Below are positions 53,506 through 64,000 of a DNA stretch of 64,000 nucleotides, piece after piece. Position 1 is the first letter of the stretch; every line of letters begins with the position of its first letter. The notes below the pieces were generated by a model that saw nothing but the letters and a program-made list of their open reading frames with translations, was not told where the DNA came from and made no database searches. The stretch spans positions 594,642 to 658,641 of the forward strand of contig JAXHNR010000002.1 of NCBI GenBank assembly GCA_034520215.1, read 5' to 3'. The translations under genes were made by a program, and so were the position numbers. Source of the DNA: Candidatus Krumholzibacteriota bacterium. Lineage in GTDB: Bacteria; Krumholzibacteriota; Krumholzibacteriia; Krumholzibacteriales; WJIX01.

Positions 53506-55659
53506 GTGAATATGAAGAATAAAGTAATATTTTCCTTTGGGATTCATAACCACCAGCCTGTAGGGAATTTCGATCATGTAATTGAGGATGCCTATCAAAA
53601 GGCCTATTTCCCTTTTGTTGAAGTAATGAATGAATTTCCCGATATTCCCTTCGCGCTTCATAACAGCGGGATACTATGGGACTGGATTTCCCGGAACCAC
53701 AAGGAATATCTTGAAATTCTTCACGGAATGATACGGCGCTCCCAGCTTGAAATTCTTTCAGCGGGATATTATGAACCGATTTTGTCTATTATTCCCGGGA
53801 GAGACCAGATGGGCCAGCTCTCGATGATGAACAAATTCATTGCGAATAAATTGAGTTACAAAGCAAGAGGATGCTGGCTGACTGAAAGAATATGGGAACC
53901 TCACATGCCGGATATTCTTCAGAACGCGGGACTGGAGTTCGTTGTTGTTGACGACTCGCATTTTAAGTCAATTGGGCTTAGAGATTCTGAAATAAGAACC
54001 TTTTTCAATACTGAAGAAAATGGATCGTATGTTAAAGTCTTCCCTATCGATAAAAAATTAAGATATCTGGTTCCTTTCAGTAGTCCGGAAGAGACCATTT
54101 CATATTTGCGTCAAATTGCTGAAGACCGCCAGAACAAAGACAAAATAATTGTTCTGGCAGATGACGGTGAGAAGTTCGGTGTCTGGCCGGGAACTCATTC
54201 TCTCTGCTATCAGCAGGGATGGCTCCGCCGTTTCTGCGCTATCCTCGAGGAGAATAAAGACTGGCTGCGGATGATGAACTTTTCGGATGTTATAGACAGG
54301 TTTGCTCCATCCGGAATTGTCTATATTCCGACTGCCTCATATAGTGAGATGATGGAATGGGCGCTTCCCCTTTCAGTTCAGATTAAGCATAAAAAAGCCC
54401 GTGAAATCCTGTCATCTGATCCCCAAATCGATGAACCGGCGGATTTTATCAAGGGGGGATTCTGGAGAAATTTTCTCGTTAAATATGAGGAAAGCAACTG
54501 GATGCACAAGAGGATGCTGTCAGCGAGCGCTTTAGTGGACAGATGTGGAAGGGAAACAGAGTATAACGAGACCTGGGAGGAGGCGAGGAATCATCTGTAT
54601 CAGGCTCAATGTAATTGCGCCTATTGGCACGGTCTTTTCGGAGGGCTTTATCTTCCGCATTTGCGAAGCGCCATTTTTCAGCATCTGATCAAGGCTGAAA
54701 CAATTGTTGAAAACGGGATAAATGAAAGAGATAAATATCTGAAGTATTCAGCCGGGGATATTGACGGCGACGGAATCGAGGAAGTTTCGATTTCTTCTCC
54801 CTTTATGAAATTAATATTCAAGTCGAGGGGAGCTTCTCTGAGAGAATTCGATATTTTTGACCCGGCTTTTAATCTAACAGATATTCTTCGCAGGCGTGAG
54901 GAGATATACCACAGCAAAATTCCCGGTACTGCCGCTGATAAACCCGGCAAAACCGCCAGCATTCATGAAATTAATTTTGCTAAGGAGGATGGTCTTGATT
55001 CATTCCTTATATACGATTCATATCAACGGATGTCACTCAGCGATCATTTCATTGAAAGCGATGTCGGAATAGATTCTTTCGCCCGTACTTCGTACCGTGA
55101 ATGCGGAGATTTTACTGATGGTGAATTTTCCCACCGTATAATCGAAAATAATGACGGAAAATCTCTCCTCTTCAGCAGGCACGGAGAAGTGAATTTAGAC
55201 AATAGAGAATCTGAAATTAAGATAGATAAGCTTATTTCTGTTTCAGAATCATCCGCGGGGTTTAAAGCGGATTATTCACTTTTCTGTGAGAGCGGAGACG
55301 CTAAAGGTTCTTTCGCGGTAGAAAATGTTTTTTCCCTCCTTGCCGGGGACGCGCCTGACAGGTATTACAGTTTTCAGGGCAGGAATATTAATAAGAGAAA
55401 CCTGGCGTCGACCGGGGAGGAAAAAGATGTTGATACTGTTTCACTAATTGATGAATGGCTGAATATAAGGATAGATCTACAATTTAAACCTCGGGCAAAA
55501 GTATGGAGATTTCCAATAGAGACGGTCTCGAATTCCGAATCAGGATATGAATTGATATATCAGGGTTCTGTTATCGCGGCTGTATGGCCTCTTGATATAA
55601 AGGAAGGGAAAAAAAGTAAGATAGAGATAGTAGTAAGTGTCGAAAGGTTTAAAGATTGA
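53506..55659 (+). CDS. GH57 alpha-glucan enzyme (4-alpha-glucanotransferase/amylase type)
   Basis: The 717-residue protein (start GTG 53506, or ATG 53512) has the GH57 barrel (about 1-300). It has GIHNHQPVGNFD, catalytic nucleophile E127 (WLTERIWEP) and the acid pair D219/D220 (ADDGEKFG). DUF1925/DUF1926-like beta domains follow, as in Thermococcus litoralis 4-alpha-glucanotransferase. There is no signal peptide, so it acts on cytosolic alpha-glucan. It sits between EIIB and EIIC, with its end overlapping EIIC by 23 nt. Confidence 0.92.
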   Translation: MNMKNKVIFSFGIHNHQPVGNFDHVIEDAYQKAYFPFVEVMNEFPDIPFALHNSGILWDWISRNHKEYLEILHGMIRRSQLEILSAGYYEPILSIIPGRDQMGQLSMMNKFIANKLSYKARGCWLTERIWEPHMPDILQNAGLEFVVVDDSHFKSIGLRDSEIRTFFNTEENGSYVKVFPIDKKLRYLVPFSSPEETISYLRQIAEDRQNKDKIIVLADDGEKFGVWPGTHSLCYQQGWLRRFCAILEENKDWLRMMNFSDVIDRFAPSGIVYIPTASYSEMMEWALPLSVQIKHKKAREILSSDPQIDEPADFIKGGFWRNFLVKYEESNWMHKRMLSASALVDRCGRETEYNETWEEARNHLYQAQCNCAYWHGLFGGLYLPHLRSAIFQHLIKAETIVENGINERDKYLKYSAGDIDGDGIEEVSISSPFMKLIFKSRGASLREFDIFDPAFNLTDILRRREEIYHSKIPGTAADKPGKTASIHEINFAKEDGLDSFLIYDSYQRMSLSDHFIESDVGIDSFARTSYRECGDFTDGEFSHRIIENNDGKSLLFSRHGEVNLDNRESEIKIDKLISVSESSAGFKADYSLFCESGDAKGSFAVENVFSLLAGDAPDRYYSFQGRNINKRNLASTGEEKDVDTVSLIDEWLNIRIDLQFKPRAKVWRFPIETVSNSESGYELIYQGSVIAAVWPLDIKEGKKSKIEIVVSVERFKD

Positions 55660-56371
55660 AAGGGTCGGTTTGGCTGGGCTGAATCTTATAATTCCAGTTT
55701 CTATTCTCGGCGGAGCTCTGTGCGTTGATTTCAGAACTTCATTAAGGTTGATGGTGTCACAGCCCGTGTGCGGCGGGTTATTAACCGGATTGATTCTGGG
55801 CGAACCGTTCAACGGCTTGCTTGCCGGCACTCTGATTCAGATAATGTTTCTGGGCAATTTCTTTGTAAGAGGATCTAAGGCACTTGATCTTCCTGTTGCC
55901 GGTGTTGTGTCGGCCGCGCTGTACGTTCTCGTCGATATCAAGTTGGCAGGGGATGTTTCTGTAGCCGCCATGACAATGATATGGGCCCTGTTTTTCGGTT
56001 TATCAGCTGGATGGCTGGGACATTTCGTCTACAGAATGATCTATCTCAGATTGTCCGAAGTAGCTGAAGAAGTATCGAAAAAGGCGATGGAAGGAAAATT
56101 ATACTATCTTTCTTTTATTAACATTTTCATGTTTCTCTTTCATTTTGTTTACGGTTTTGTGGTTCTTATAGTAATCCTGCCTGTTGGTTACGAAATAATA
56201 TTGTACTTCGTCCTCTCGTCCTGGAAGTTAACCGGTTCTCTGGATATCCTCTACATTATTTTACCATTCATAGGTGTCGGTTCTCTTCTCAAGACGCAGA
56301 TTATTAAATCCCAGGGGTTCTGGTTTGTATTCGGCTTTCTTATATCGACTGTAGTACTGATCTTTACTTAA
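55637..56371 (+). CDS. PTS mannose-family EIIC component
   Basis: The 244-residue membrane protein has about seven hydrophobic segments and the EIIC-Man core GLILGEPFNGLLAGTLIQIMFLG. It forms the sugar channel with EIID. The GTG start lies inside the end of the GH57 gene, which ties GH57 into the operon. Confidence 0.92.
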   Translation: MSKGLKIERVGLAGLNLIIPVSILGGALCVDFRTSLRLMVSQPVCGGLLTGLILGEPFNGLLAGTLIQIMFLGNFFVRGSKALDLPVAGVVSAALYVLVDIKLAGDVSVAAMTMIWALFFGLSAGWLGHFVYRMIYLRLSEVAEEVSKKAMEGKLYYLSFINIFMFLFHFVYGFVVLIVILPVGYEIILYFVLSSWKLTGSLDILYIILPFIGVGSLLKTQIIKSQGFWFVFGFLISTVVLIFT

Positions 56372-56385
56372 GAGGAGCAGTTATT

Positions 56386-57114
56386 CTGAATTTAAATGTC
56401 ATATGGAGATTGTTTCTTCTCAAGAATCTAAGAAATGAAAGGTTAAATGACGGGCTTGGATTCTTTTTCGCCTTACTTCCCGTATTTAGAAAACTCTCCG
56501 CGGGGAATGACAGGATGAAGGATTACGTAAAAAGGCATTTAAGTTATTATAATACCAATTCTGTATTTTCCTCCTGCATTATAGGCGTGGTTCAAGGTAT
56601 GGAGGAACGGAAAGCGGGCGGGGAGGAAATTGATACAGCCGAGATAGACAGTGTAAAAAACACATTATCGTCTGTAATGGCAGCAAGGGGCGACTATTTC
56701 TTTGAAGTTGTTTTATTCCCGTTGACGTTGACAATTGCTTGTATTTTTACTATATACGGATTGTATTTCGGCCCGATTATCTTTTTGCTTTTATACAACT
56801 ATTATCATTTTAAGATCAGGGTCGGGGGTTATTACAAGGGTTTGAGGTTTGGTGAAGATGCAGGGGGCTTAGTTTTAGGATCGTATTTAAAAACCTGCAA
56901 ATTTATCGAAGCGGCGGCTGCATTTGTAATAGGTGTATTTACATCAATTGTGTTTATGAGAGGTTACTTTTTTGGAGGGTTCCAGATTACGGGTGCGGGA
57001 TTGCTGTTAGTTGCCGGGGTTATATGGTTGAGAAGAAAGTACTCGTTCAGGGTTAGTATTATTGCCGGGTTTATTGTCTCGGTTCTATATATTGTCAGCC
57101 GGCAGCTTTTTTAG
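56386..57114 (+). CDS. PTS mannose-family EIID component, probable CTG start
   Basis: The conserved region begins at LFLLKNLRNERLNDGLGFFFALLPVF. EIID proteins normally have about ten residues before this. An in-frame CTG at 56386 lies 8 nt after GAGGAG and restores NLNVIWRL. The first ATG/GTG/TTG in frame is TTG 56410, which lacks that site and would clip the conserved start. From CTG the protein has 242 residues, with C-terminal membrane segments. It completes the EIIABCD set. Confidence 0.85.
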   Translation: MNLNVIWRLFLLKNLRNERLNDGLGFFFALLPVFRKLSAGNDRMKDYVKRHLSYYNTNSVFSSCIIGVVQGMEERKAGGEEIDTAEIDSVKNTLSSVMAARGDYFFEVVLFPLTLTIACIFTIYGLYFGPIIFLLLYNYYHFKIRVGGYYKGLRFGEDAGGLVLGSYLKTCKFIEAAAAFVIGVFTSIVFMRGYFFGGFQITGAGLLLVAGVIWLRRKYSFRVSIIAGFIVSVLYIVSRQLF

Positions 57115-57161
57115 ACTGTCCGCTTTATATGAATTTTGTTTTAAAAGAAGTGACCGATAAG

Positions 57162-57434
57162 ATGAAAAGGGCTCAGGTTAAAGTTATTAATGAGAATGGT
57201 ATTCATCTGCGTTTAGCCGGGGAGCTGGTTAAAAACAGCAACAAGTTCAAATCGGATATACTAATTGAGAAAAACTCCGAACAGATAAATGGAAAGAGTA
57301 TTCTAAGTGTCGCGAGTCTCGGCGCTGAATACGGTTCCGAATTAACTATAATTGTCAATGGGCAGGATGAGAATCAAGCGCTGGATTCACTTGTTAAGCT
57401 CTTTGAAAGTGGTTTCTCTGAAGGGGAGAAATGA
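57162..57434 (+). CDS. ptsH: HPr phosphocarrier protein
   Basis: The start is ATG 57162 (MKRAQVKVINENG); the frame reaches 57129. The 90-residue HPr has the active His in GIHLRLAGELV, where the usual HARPA is HLRLA, and the regulatory Ser in GKSILSVASLG. It accepts phosphate from EI and is the HprK substrate, so this operon encodes its own control. It overlaps ptsI by 4 nt. Confidence 0.95.
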   Translation: MKRAQVKVINENGIHLRLAGELVKNSNKFKSDILIEKNSEQINGKSILSVASLGAEYGSELTIIVNGQDENQALDSLVKLFESGFSEGEK

Positions 57435-59236
57435 TGTTTTCCGCAAAAAATACAGAAAAAGAGATGATTTTTAACGGAATTCCCGTATCACCCGGGATAG
57501 CGATTGGAGAGGTCTTTGTCGCAAACCTCGATGAGCTTTCTTTGAGTGACAAGAAGATTGACAAAGGTGATGTTGAAGAGGAGATCAGAAAGTTCAAACG
57601 GGCGCTTAAACAAACCGAGGCGGAGCTGAAGAATATTAAAGCAAAACTAGCGAGAGATATTGGTGAGGACCACGCGAGAATCATGGATACTCATCTGATG
57701 ATTCTGGATGATTCTACTATGATAAAAGAAACGGAAGACTATGTAAGAACTGAGTTGGGGAACGCGGCTTATGCCCTTGATATTGTTCTAAACAAGACCC
57801 TTGAATCTTTTGCAAGTATGGATGATCAATATCTGAGCGAGAGGGCTGAGGATATCCATGATGTAAAGAGACGTATTATACGTAATCTGCTTGGGCAGGC
57901 TCAGGAAGGCCTGAAAGATCTGAGACGGAAAGCTGTTGTAGTCGCAAAGAATCTTACCCCATCTGATACCGTGGGATTTGACAGGAAATATGTCCAGGCA
58001 TTTGTTTCTGCTATAGGGGGCAGCACTTCTCATGCCGCTATAATAGCAAGATCGCATGGGATTCCGGCTGTAGTCGGTTTGGAGGATTTCACTCACAAGG
58101 TACGTCCATACGATAATATTATTGTTGACGGTATCACGGGGCAAGTTATTCTCCGGCCTGAAAAAAGCACCGTTAAGCTTTATGAAGATGCCAGAAGAAG
58201 ATTCGCGGAAATGGAAAAGGAACTCCTTACTCTGAAGGATTATCCCGCGGTAACTCTGGATGGCCGGGAATTCGAGCTTTCGGGAAATGTTGAAGCTATA
58301 GATGAGTTGAAGGATGTCTCCAGCCACGGCGCTAAAGGAGTTGGGCTTTTCAGAACGGAATATTTCTTTATCACGCGATCTTCTCCTCCCAGTGAAGAGG
58401 TTCAGTATAGATATTACAAAGATGTCGTAAAAGAGATGGCTCCCGAATGTGTGATCTTCAGGACACTGGATATCGGAGGGGATAAAATCGCGGACTGGAT
58501 AACAAACGTTGATGAAGCGAACCCCTTTATGGGTTGGAGGGGTATCCGATTCACCCTTTCTAGAAAAGACATTTTCAGATCACAGTTAAGAGCGATCTAC
58601 AGAGCTTCAGCCCACGGAAAACTGAAGATAATGTTTCCGATGATATCGGTTATCGAGGAAGTGAGGGCCGCGAAGCAAATATGCGGTGAGGTAAAAGAAG
58701 ATTTACTGAAAGAGCGTTATAAAATTAACGAAGATGTTGAAATAGGAGTGATGATAGAAACTCCGTCGGCGGTGGCATTAGCTCCACATATTGCCAAAGA
58801 AGTTGATTTCTTCAGTATAGGGTCGAATGATCTTGTTCAGTATTCTCTGGCAGTTGACAGGGGAAACAGCAGGATTTCATATTTATACGATCCCCTTCAT
58901 CCAGTCATTATACGGTTTATACAGGATACGGTAAATGCCGCCAGAGAAGAAGGGATAAAGGTTGGGTTATGCGGTGAAATGGCTGTAAGTGAAGGAGCTT
59001 TAGGTGTATTGCCGCTGATCGGGATGGGTCTTGATGAAATCAGCGCTCCTTCTTACCTTATACCTGAAATAAAGAAGATTATCAGGTCGGTGACATTTGA
59101 TGAAACTCGTACTCTCGTGAAGAAGATATTGAAATTTTCAACTCCCCATGAAGTAAGGGAGCTGCTCAGCAAATATATAAAGGAGAAAAGGTCGGAATTA
59201 ACAGAGTTTATCCCTAAAGTTGCCCTCGATAAGTAA
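57431..59236 (+). CDS. ptsI: PTS enzyme I
   Basis: The 601-residue protein has an N-terminal helical HPr-binding region and the phospho-His domain with active H201 (GGSTSHAAIIARSHGIPAVVG). A C-terminal PEP-binding barrel follows (RTEYFF, RTLDIGGDK, IGSNDLVQYSLAVDR). It transfers phosphate from PEP to HPr. There is no GAF domain, so it is the sugar-type EI rather than PtsP. It is coupled to ptsH by ATGA overlap. Confidence 0.97.
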   Translation: MMFSAKNTEKEMIFNGIPVSPGIAIGEVFVANLDELSLSDKKIDKGDVEEEIRKFKRALKQTEAELKNIKAKLARDIGEDHARIMDTHLMILDDSTMIKETEDYVRTELGNAAYALDIVLNKTLESFASMDDQYLSERAEDIHDVKRRIIRNLLGQAQEGLKDLRRKAVVVAKNLTPSDTVGFDRKYVQAFVSAIGGSTSHAAIIARSHGIPAVVGLEDFTHKVRPYDNIIVDGITGQVILRPEKSTVKLYEDARRRFAEMEKELLTLKDYPAVTLDGREFELSGNVEAIDELKDVSSHGAKGVGLFRTEYFFITRSSPPSEEVQYRYYKDVVKEMAPECVIFRTLDIGGDKIADWITNVDEANPFMGWRGIRFTLSRKDIFRSQLRAIYRASAHGKLKIMFPMISVIEEVRAAKQICGEVKEDLLKERYKINEDVEIGVMIETPSAVALAPHIAKEVDFFSIGSNDLVQYSLAVDRGNSRISYLYDPLHPVIIRFIQDTVNAAREEGIKVGLCGEMAVSEGALGVLPLIGMGLDEISAPSYLIPEIKKIIRSVTFDETRTLVKKILKFSTPHEVRELLSKYIKEKRSELTEFIPKVALDK

Positions 59237-59257
59237 ACCTGTTATAGGTAGATTGCA

Positions 59258-60331
59258 ATGAATATAAAAGATAGGTTTAACAAATATGACAGATCCGGAA
59301 TGCTGGAGAATATTCTCTCGCTGCCGGATCATATCCGTGAGGCATGGAAGATGTCCGGGGATTTTATTCTTCCCCGCCCCTCGGGGCCCAACCCGCTGGT
59401 TATCTGCGGTATGGGCGGGTCGGCAATTGGCGCTTTCTTAATTCGGGATCTAATCAAGAGAGAATGCGATTTTCCCGTACAGGTTGAAAGAGGATATTTA
59501 CTGCCTCCTCATGTCGGATCTGACGCGACTGTTATATGTATCAGCTACAGCGGAAATACTGAAGAGGTATTGAAGCTGTTTGGCGACGCCGCGGAGCGTG
59601 GTTGTAATACAGGTGTGATTACTTCGGGAGGAGAGCTGGCCGGAGAAGCGGCTAAGCGTAATGTCAGCATGATGAAGGTGCGGGAAGGACTTCCCCCGAG
59701 GGCGGCAATTGGTCTGCTCTTTACCACACTGCTTCATTTAATGGTTAACTGGGGGGTATATGAAATTACCGGAGAAGAATTAAACCTTCTTACTGAAAGA
59801 ATAGAACTTGTAATAAAAAAACTCACTCCGGAAAGTAATGCGCGGGACAACCCGGCGTTTGAATTATCAAAGAAATTATGTGATAAGATGCCTGTTATTT
59901 ACGCGGGAGACGGACTGCTTGAGGGGATATCATACAGGTGGAAGTGCCAGTTTAATGAAAATAGCAAGATTGCCGCGTACTCGAACATATTCCCGGAGCT
60001 TGTGCACAATGAAGTTATGGGATGGGAATGTTCAGAGGAGATAATGAAGAACCTGTTTTTTATTTTTTTAACTGACAGCGATGATCACCCCGGTGTACGG
60101 AAGCGTATGGATGCGGCTTATTCAATGCTCGCAAAATCGACCGGGGAAGCGGTAATGATCGGCAGCAGCTGGTATGGAAATGATTCCCCCGGCAGACTTG
60201 AACGTCTTCTTTCCATGCTGGCGCTCGGCGATTTTATAAGTCTTTATCTGGCTGTTGGCAGAGGTGTTGATCCGACGCCGGTTGGGAAGATAGAAAAAAT
60301 AAAGAAATTTTTAAAGATAGGAGAATTATGA
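59258..60331 (+). CDS. Bifunctional phosphoglucose/phosphomannose isomerase
   Basis: The 357-residue protein has tandem SIS domains. It has VICGMGGSAIGAFL, the CISYSGNTEEVLKL segment and the C-terminal bifunctional PGI/PMI domain (SRYRWKCQFNEN-like, LVHNEVMGWE). Such enzymes interconvert glucose-6-P or mannose-6-P with fructose-6-P. Directly after the PTS genes, it is well placed to channel imported hexose phosphate into glycolysis. It overlaps the next gene by ATGA. Confidence 0.93.
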   Translation: MNIKDRFNKYDRSGMLENILSLPDHIREAWKMSGDFILPRPSGPNPLVICGMGGSAIGAFLIRDLIKRECDFPVQVERGYLLPPHVGSDATVICISYSGNTEEVLKLFGDAAERGCNTGVITSGGELAGEAAKRNVSMMKVREGLPPRAAIGLLFTTLLHLMVNWGVYEITGEELNLLTERIELVIKKLTPESNARDNPAFELSKKLCDKMPVIYAGDGLLEGISYRWKCQFNENSKIAAYSNIFPELVHNEVMGWECSEEIMKNLFFIFLTDSDDHPGVRKRMDAAYSMLAKSTGEAVMIGSSWYGNDSPGRLERLLSMLALGDFISLYLAVGRGVDPTPVGKIEKIKKFLKIGEL

Positions 60332-61305
60332 AAGCGGTTATCCCCGTTGCGGGAATAGGAAAGCGCCTTCGCCCGCATACACACGCGGTTCCCAAGGCTC
60401 TTATTAGTGTTGCCGGCCGTCCGATTCTGGGGCATATAATCGATCATCTTCTGGATATGGGAGTTACGGAACTTATCCCTATTATCGGGTATAAGGGAGA
60501 GATGATCCGTGAATATATTACAGGCGAGTACGATATTAAAACTAATTTCGTTGTTCAGGAGGAGCAGAAGGGTATTGCTCACGCGGTAAGCCTCACGAGA
60601 CAACACGCCGATAACTCCGAATTGATAATTATCCTGGGAGATACGATAATAGAGGCTGATTTTTCAAAAATACCTCTGGAGGGGGATAATGTTCTGGGCG
60701 TGAGGAAAGTTGACGATCCGGCCCGTTTCGGAATTGCTGAAATATCTGATGGAATAATAACCCGCATAGAGGAAAAACCGGATAAGCCGAAAAGTAATCT
60801 CGCTATCGTGGGACTTTATTATTTCAAAGACTCAGCGGGGCTTTACAGAGCTTGCCGGGCCATTGTAGATAAAGATATCAAGACCAAAGGGGAGTATCAG
60901 ATAACAGACGCTCTCGCGCTTATGATTGACGAAGGCGAGCAGTTCAAACCGTACCGGATTGGCGATTGGTATGACTGCGGTAAGATAGAGACACTTCTGG
61001 CAACCAACCGCGCGCTGCTGGAAAAAGGTGATAATAAACAGAAAAGGGAAGGATCGATAATTATTCCTCCATGCTGGATTGACGAGCGCTGTAAGATCGA
61101 AAAATCGATAATAGGACCGTATGTTTCTATTTCGCCGGATTGTGAGATTACTAATTCGCTGGTAGAAAATTCAATATTGAATGACGGCTGCCGTCTTCAG
61201 GATATTATTTTAGCTGACAGTGTTATAGGTTCTATGGCGGAGGTCGCCGGAAGCAGGAAGAGTGTTAATATTGGAAATAATTCCAGTCTAAATTTGAAGA
61301 AATAG
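60328..61305 (+). CDS. Sugar-1-phosphate nucleotidylyltransferase with left-handed beta-helix
   Basis: The 325-residue protein has the N-terminal nucleotidyltransferase core (AVIPVAGIGKRLRPHTHAVPKAL). A central WYDCGKIETLLATNRALLEK is followed by a short beta-helix C-terminus. It resembles glucose-1-P thymidylyltransferase and mannose-1-P guanylyltransferase, making a nucleotide sugar. Which nucleotide and sugar cannot be read. It is coupled to the isomerase upstream. Confidence 0.9.
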   Translation: MKAVIPVAGIGKRLRPHTHAVPKALISVAGRPILGHIIDHLLDMGVTELIPIIGYKGEMIREYITGEYDIKTNFVVQEEQKGIAHAVSLTRQHADNSELIIILGDTIIEADFSKIPLEGDNVLGVRKVDDPARFGIAEISDGIITRIEEKPDKPKSNLAIVGLYYFKDSAGLYRACRAIVDKDIKTKGEYQITDALALMIDEGEQFKPYRIGDWYDCGKIETLLATNRALLEKGDNKQKREGSIIIPPCWIDERCKIEKSIIGPYVSISPDCEITNSLVENSILNDGCRLQDIILADSVIGSMAEVAGSRKSVNIGNNSSLNLKK

Positions 61306-61307
61306 GG

Positions 61308-61383
61308 AGTTGATTAGAGATATAGCCTCTTCATAGAGGCAGAGCGAATTTCAGATTGCGTGTCTAATCAGCTGCTGTCAGCT
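61308..61383 (+). ncRNA. Candidate structured RNA leader of metK
   Basis: Three helices can form a junction. P1 is 61308-61318 with 61363-61373 (11 bp, one G-U). P2 is GCCTCT/AGAGGC (61325-61330 and 61335-61340). P3 is CGAAT with ATTGCG (61345-61349 and 61355-61360, one bulge). A 5-bp hairpin AGCTG/CAGCT (61370-61374, 61379-61383) competes with the foot of P1. It does not match the SAM-I core or any other SAM or SAH riboswitch I recall. The stems are seen in sequence; the function is inferred. Confidence 0.4.
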
Positions 61384-61454
61384 TAATTCTAACGGTAAAA
61401 ATGAGTTAATTTTGAAGAGATTTAGATAAATACCTTTACAATCAGGAGGATATA

Positions 61455-63895
<2,441 letters not shown>

Positions 63896-63896
63896 T

Positions 63897-64000
63897 CTAC
63901 TCCAGGACGGAGAATCTTGCTCTTTTATGAATCGTCTCTCTCGTCTGCCTGTCCATTACGCTGACTGTGAGTTCAAACGTTCCGTTCCAGAGATTATCCG
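63897..64000 (-). CDS. C-terminal fragment of an unidentified protein (runs off window)
   Basis: The minus strand has an open frame ending in TAG at 63899-63897, converging on ahcY. The visible end reads NLWNGTFELTVSVMDRQT, then a charged stretch and RARFSVLE. It looks like the last beta-strands of an Ig-like or GWxTD-type secreted domain, but 33 residues are too few to assign a family. Confidence 0.45.
   Translation of the reverse strand, partial: DNLWNGTFELTVSVMDRQTRETIHKRARFSVLE

Noticed and set aside
57162-57434. Inactive HPr because HARPA is HLRLA
   Set aside because: The active His and regulatory Ser are both present, and Leu/Ala substitutions after the His are common in functional proteobacterial HPr proteins.
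61306-61454. Known SAM-I, SAM-II or SAH riboswitch before metK
   Set aside because: The SAM-I core (GATGAAACCC-type), the SAM-II pseudoknot pattern and the SAH riboswitch core are not visible. Only an unassigned branched fold is reported.

Overview
The window is a stretch of bacterial chromosome from a Gram-negative organism. It contains most of a KDO/LPS export set (kdsA, kdsB, kdsD, lptB, lptC), a secreted zinc carboxypeptidase ending in a type IX secretion (T9SS) sorting domain of the 'NYPNPFNPST' type, ADP-forming acyl-CoA synthetase subunits, and a complete mannose-family PTS linked to rpoN and hprK. Together these suggest an uncultured lineage of the FCB superphylum or a neighbour such as Krumholzibacteriota or Latescibacterota. 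That placement is inference from gene content; no rRNA or tRNA gene was seen. Many genes start with TTG or GTG behind a strong Shine-Dalgarno, so several starts are set here by the ribosome binding site rather than by the longest reading frame.

Layout. 1-5.5 kb: mostly minus-strand genes (class II aldolase fragment, DUF192, a degenerate prepilin-peptidase-like membrane protein, a CLC channel, a family 4 glycosyltransferase), plus a secreted MEMO-family protein. 5.7-10.5 kb: an endonuclease III relative, a STAS protein followed by a degenerate GAF/histidine-kinase protein, a periplasmic cyclophilin and a PhzF protein. 10.7-15 kb: a secreted S9 peptidase and the acyl-CoA synthetase pair. 15.0-15.7 kb: a non-coding interval with a dispersed repeat and a 152-bp palindromic element. 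15.7-21.5 kb: a membrane-anchored amidase, a DUF5674/UmuDC cluster, and EcfT-TruA. 22-26.5 kb: the T9SS carboxypeptidase, transaldolase and an HtrA protease. 26.6-33.3 kb: purB and a purL-purQ-purS-purF operon. 33.3-39.9 kb: tldD, a radical SAM/DUF2344 fusion, RNase G, and ribosomal proteins L21 and L27. 40-46.8 kb: an MBL-fold hydrolase, two-subunit class I fumarase, kdsB, pyrG, kdsA and kdsD. 47-61.3 kb: one long co-directional block, lptC-lptB-rpoN-lipA-hpf-hprK-EIIA-EIIB-GH57-EIIC-EIID-HPr-EI-PGI/PMI-nucleotidyltransferase. 61.3-63.9 kb: metK and ahcY.

How the genes work together. The 47-61 kb block links envelope export (LptBC), the alternative sigma factor, ribosome hibernation and HPr-kinase-controlled sugar uptake. 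The downstream isomerase and nucleotidyltransferase could turn the imported sugar phosphate into activated sugars. A perfect sigma-54 promoter lies upstream of the block that encodes sigma-54 itself. metK and ahcY form an S-adenosylmethionine cycle pair, preceded by a leader that can fold into a branched RNA.

Most notable observations: (i) a near-identical 51-52 bp element placed 13-15 nt upstream of the -35 hexamer of two unlinked metabolic genes; (ii) the perfect sigma-54 promoter of the rpoN block; (iii) a tandem PurS protein; (iv) a STAS protein with Glu at the phosphoserine position next to a kinase-like protein lacking its His, N-box Asn and G1 Asp; (v) a GH57 glucanotransferase embedded between PTS EIIB and EIIC; (vi) the metK leader. 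The window does not show one large, wholly unknown multi-gene system.
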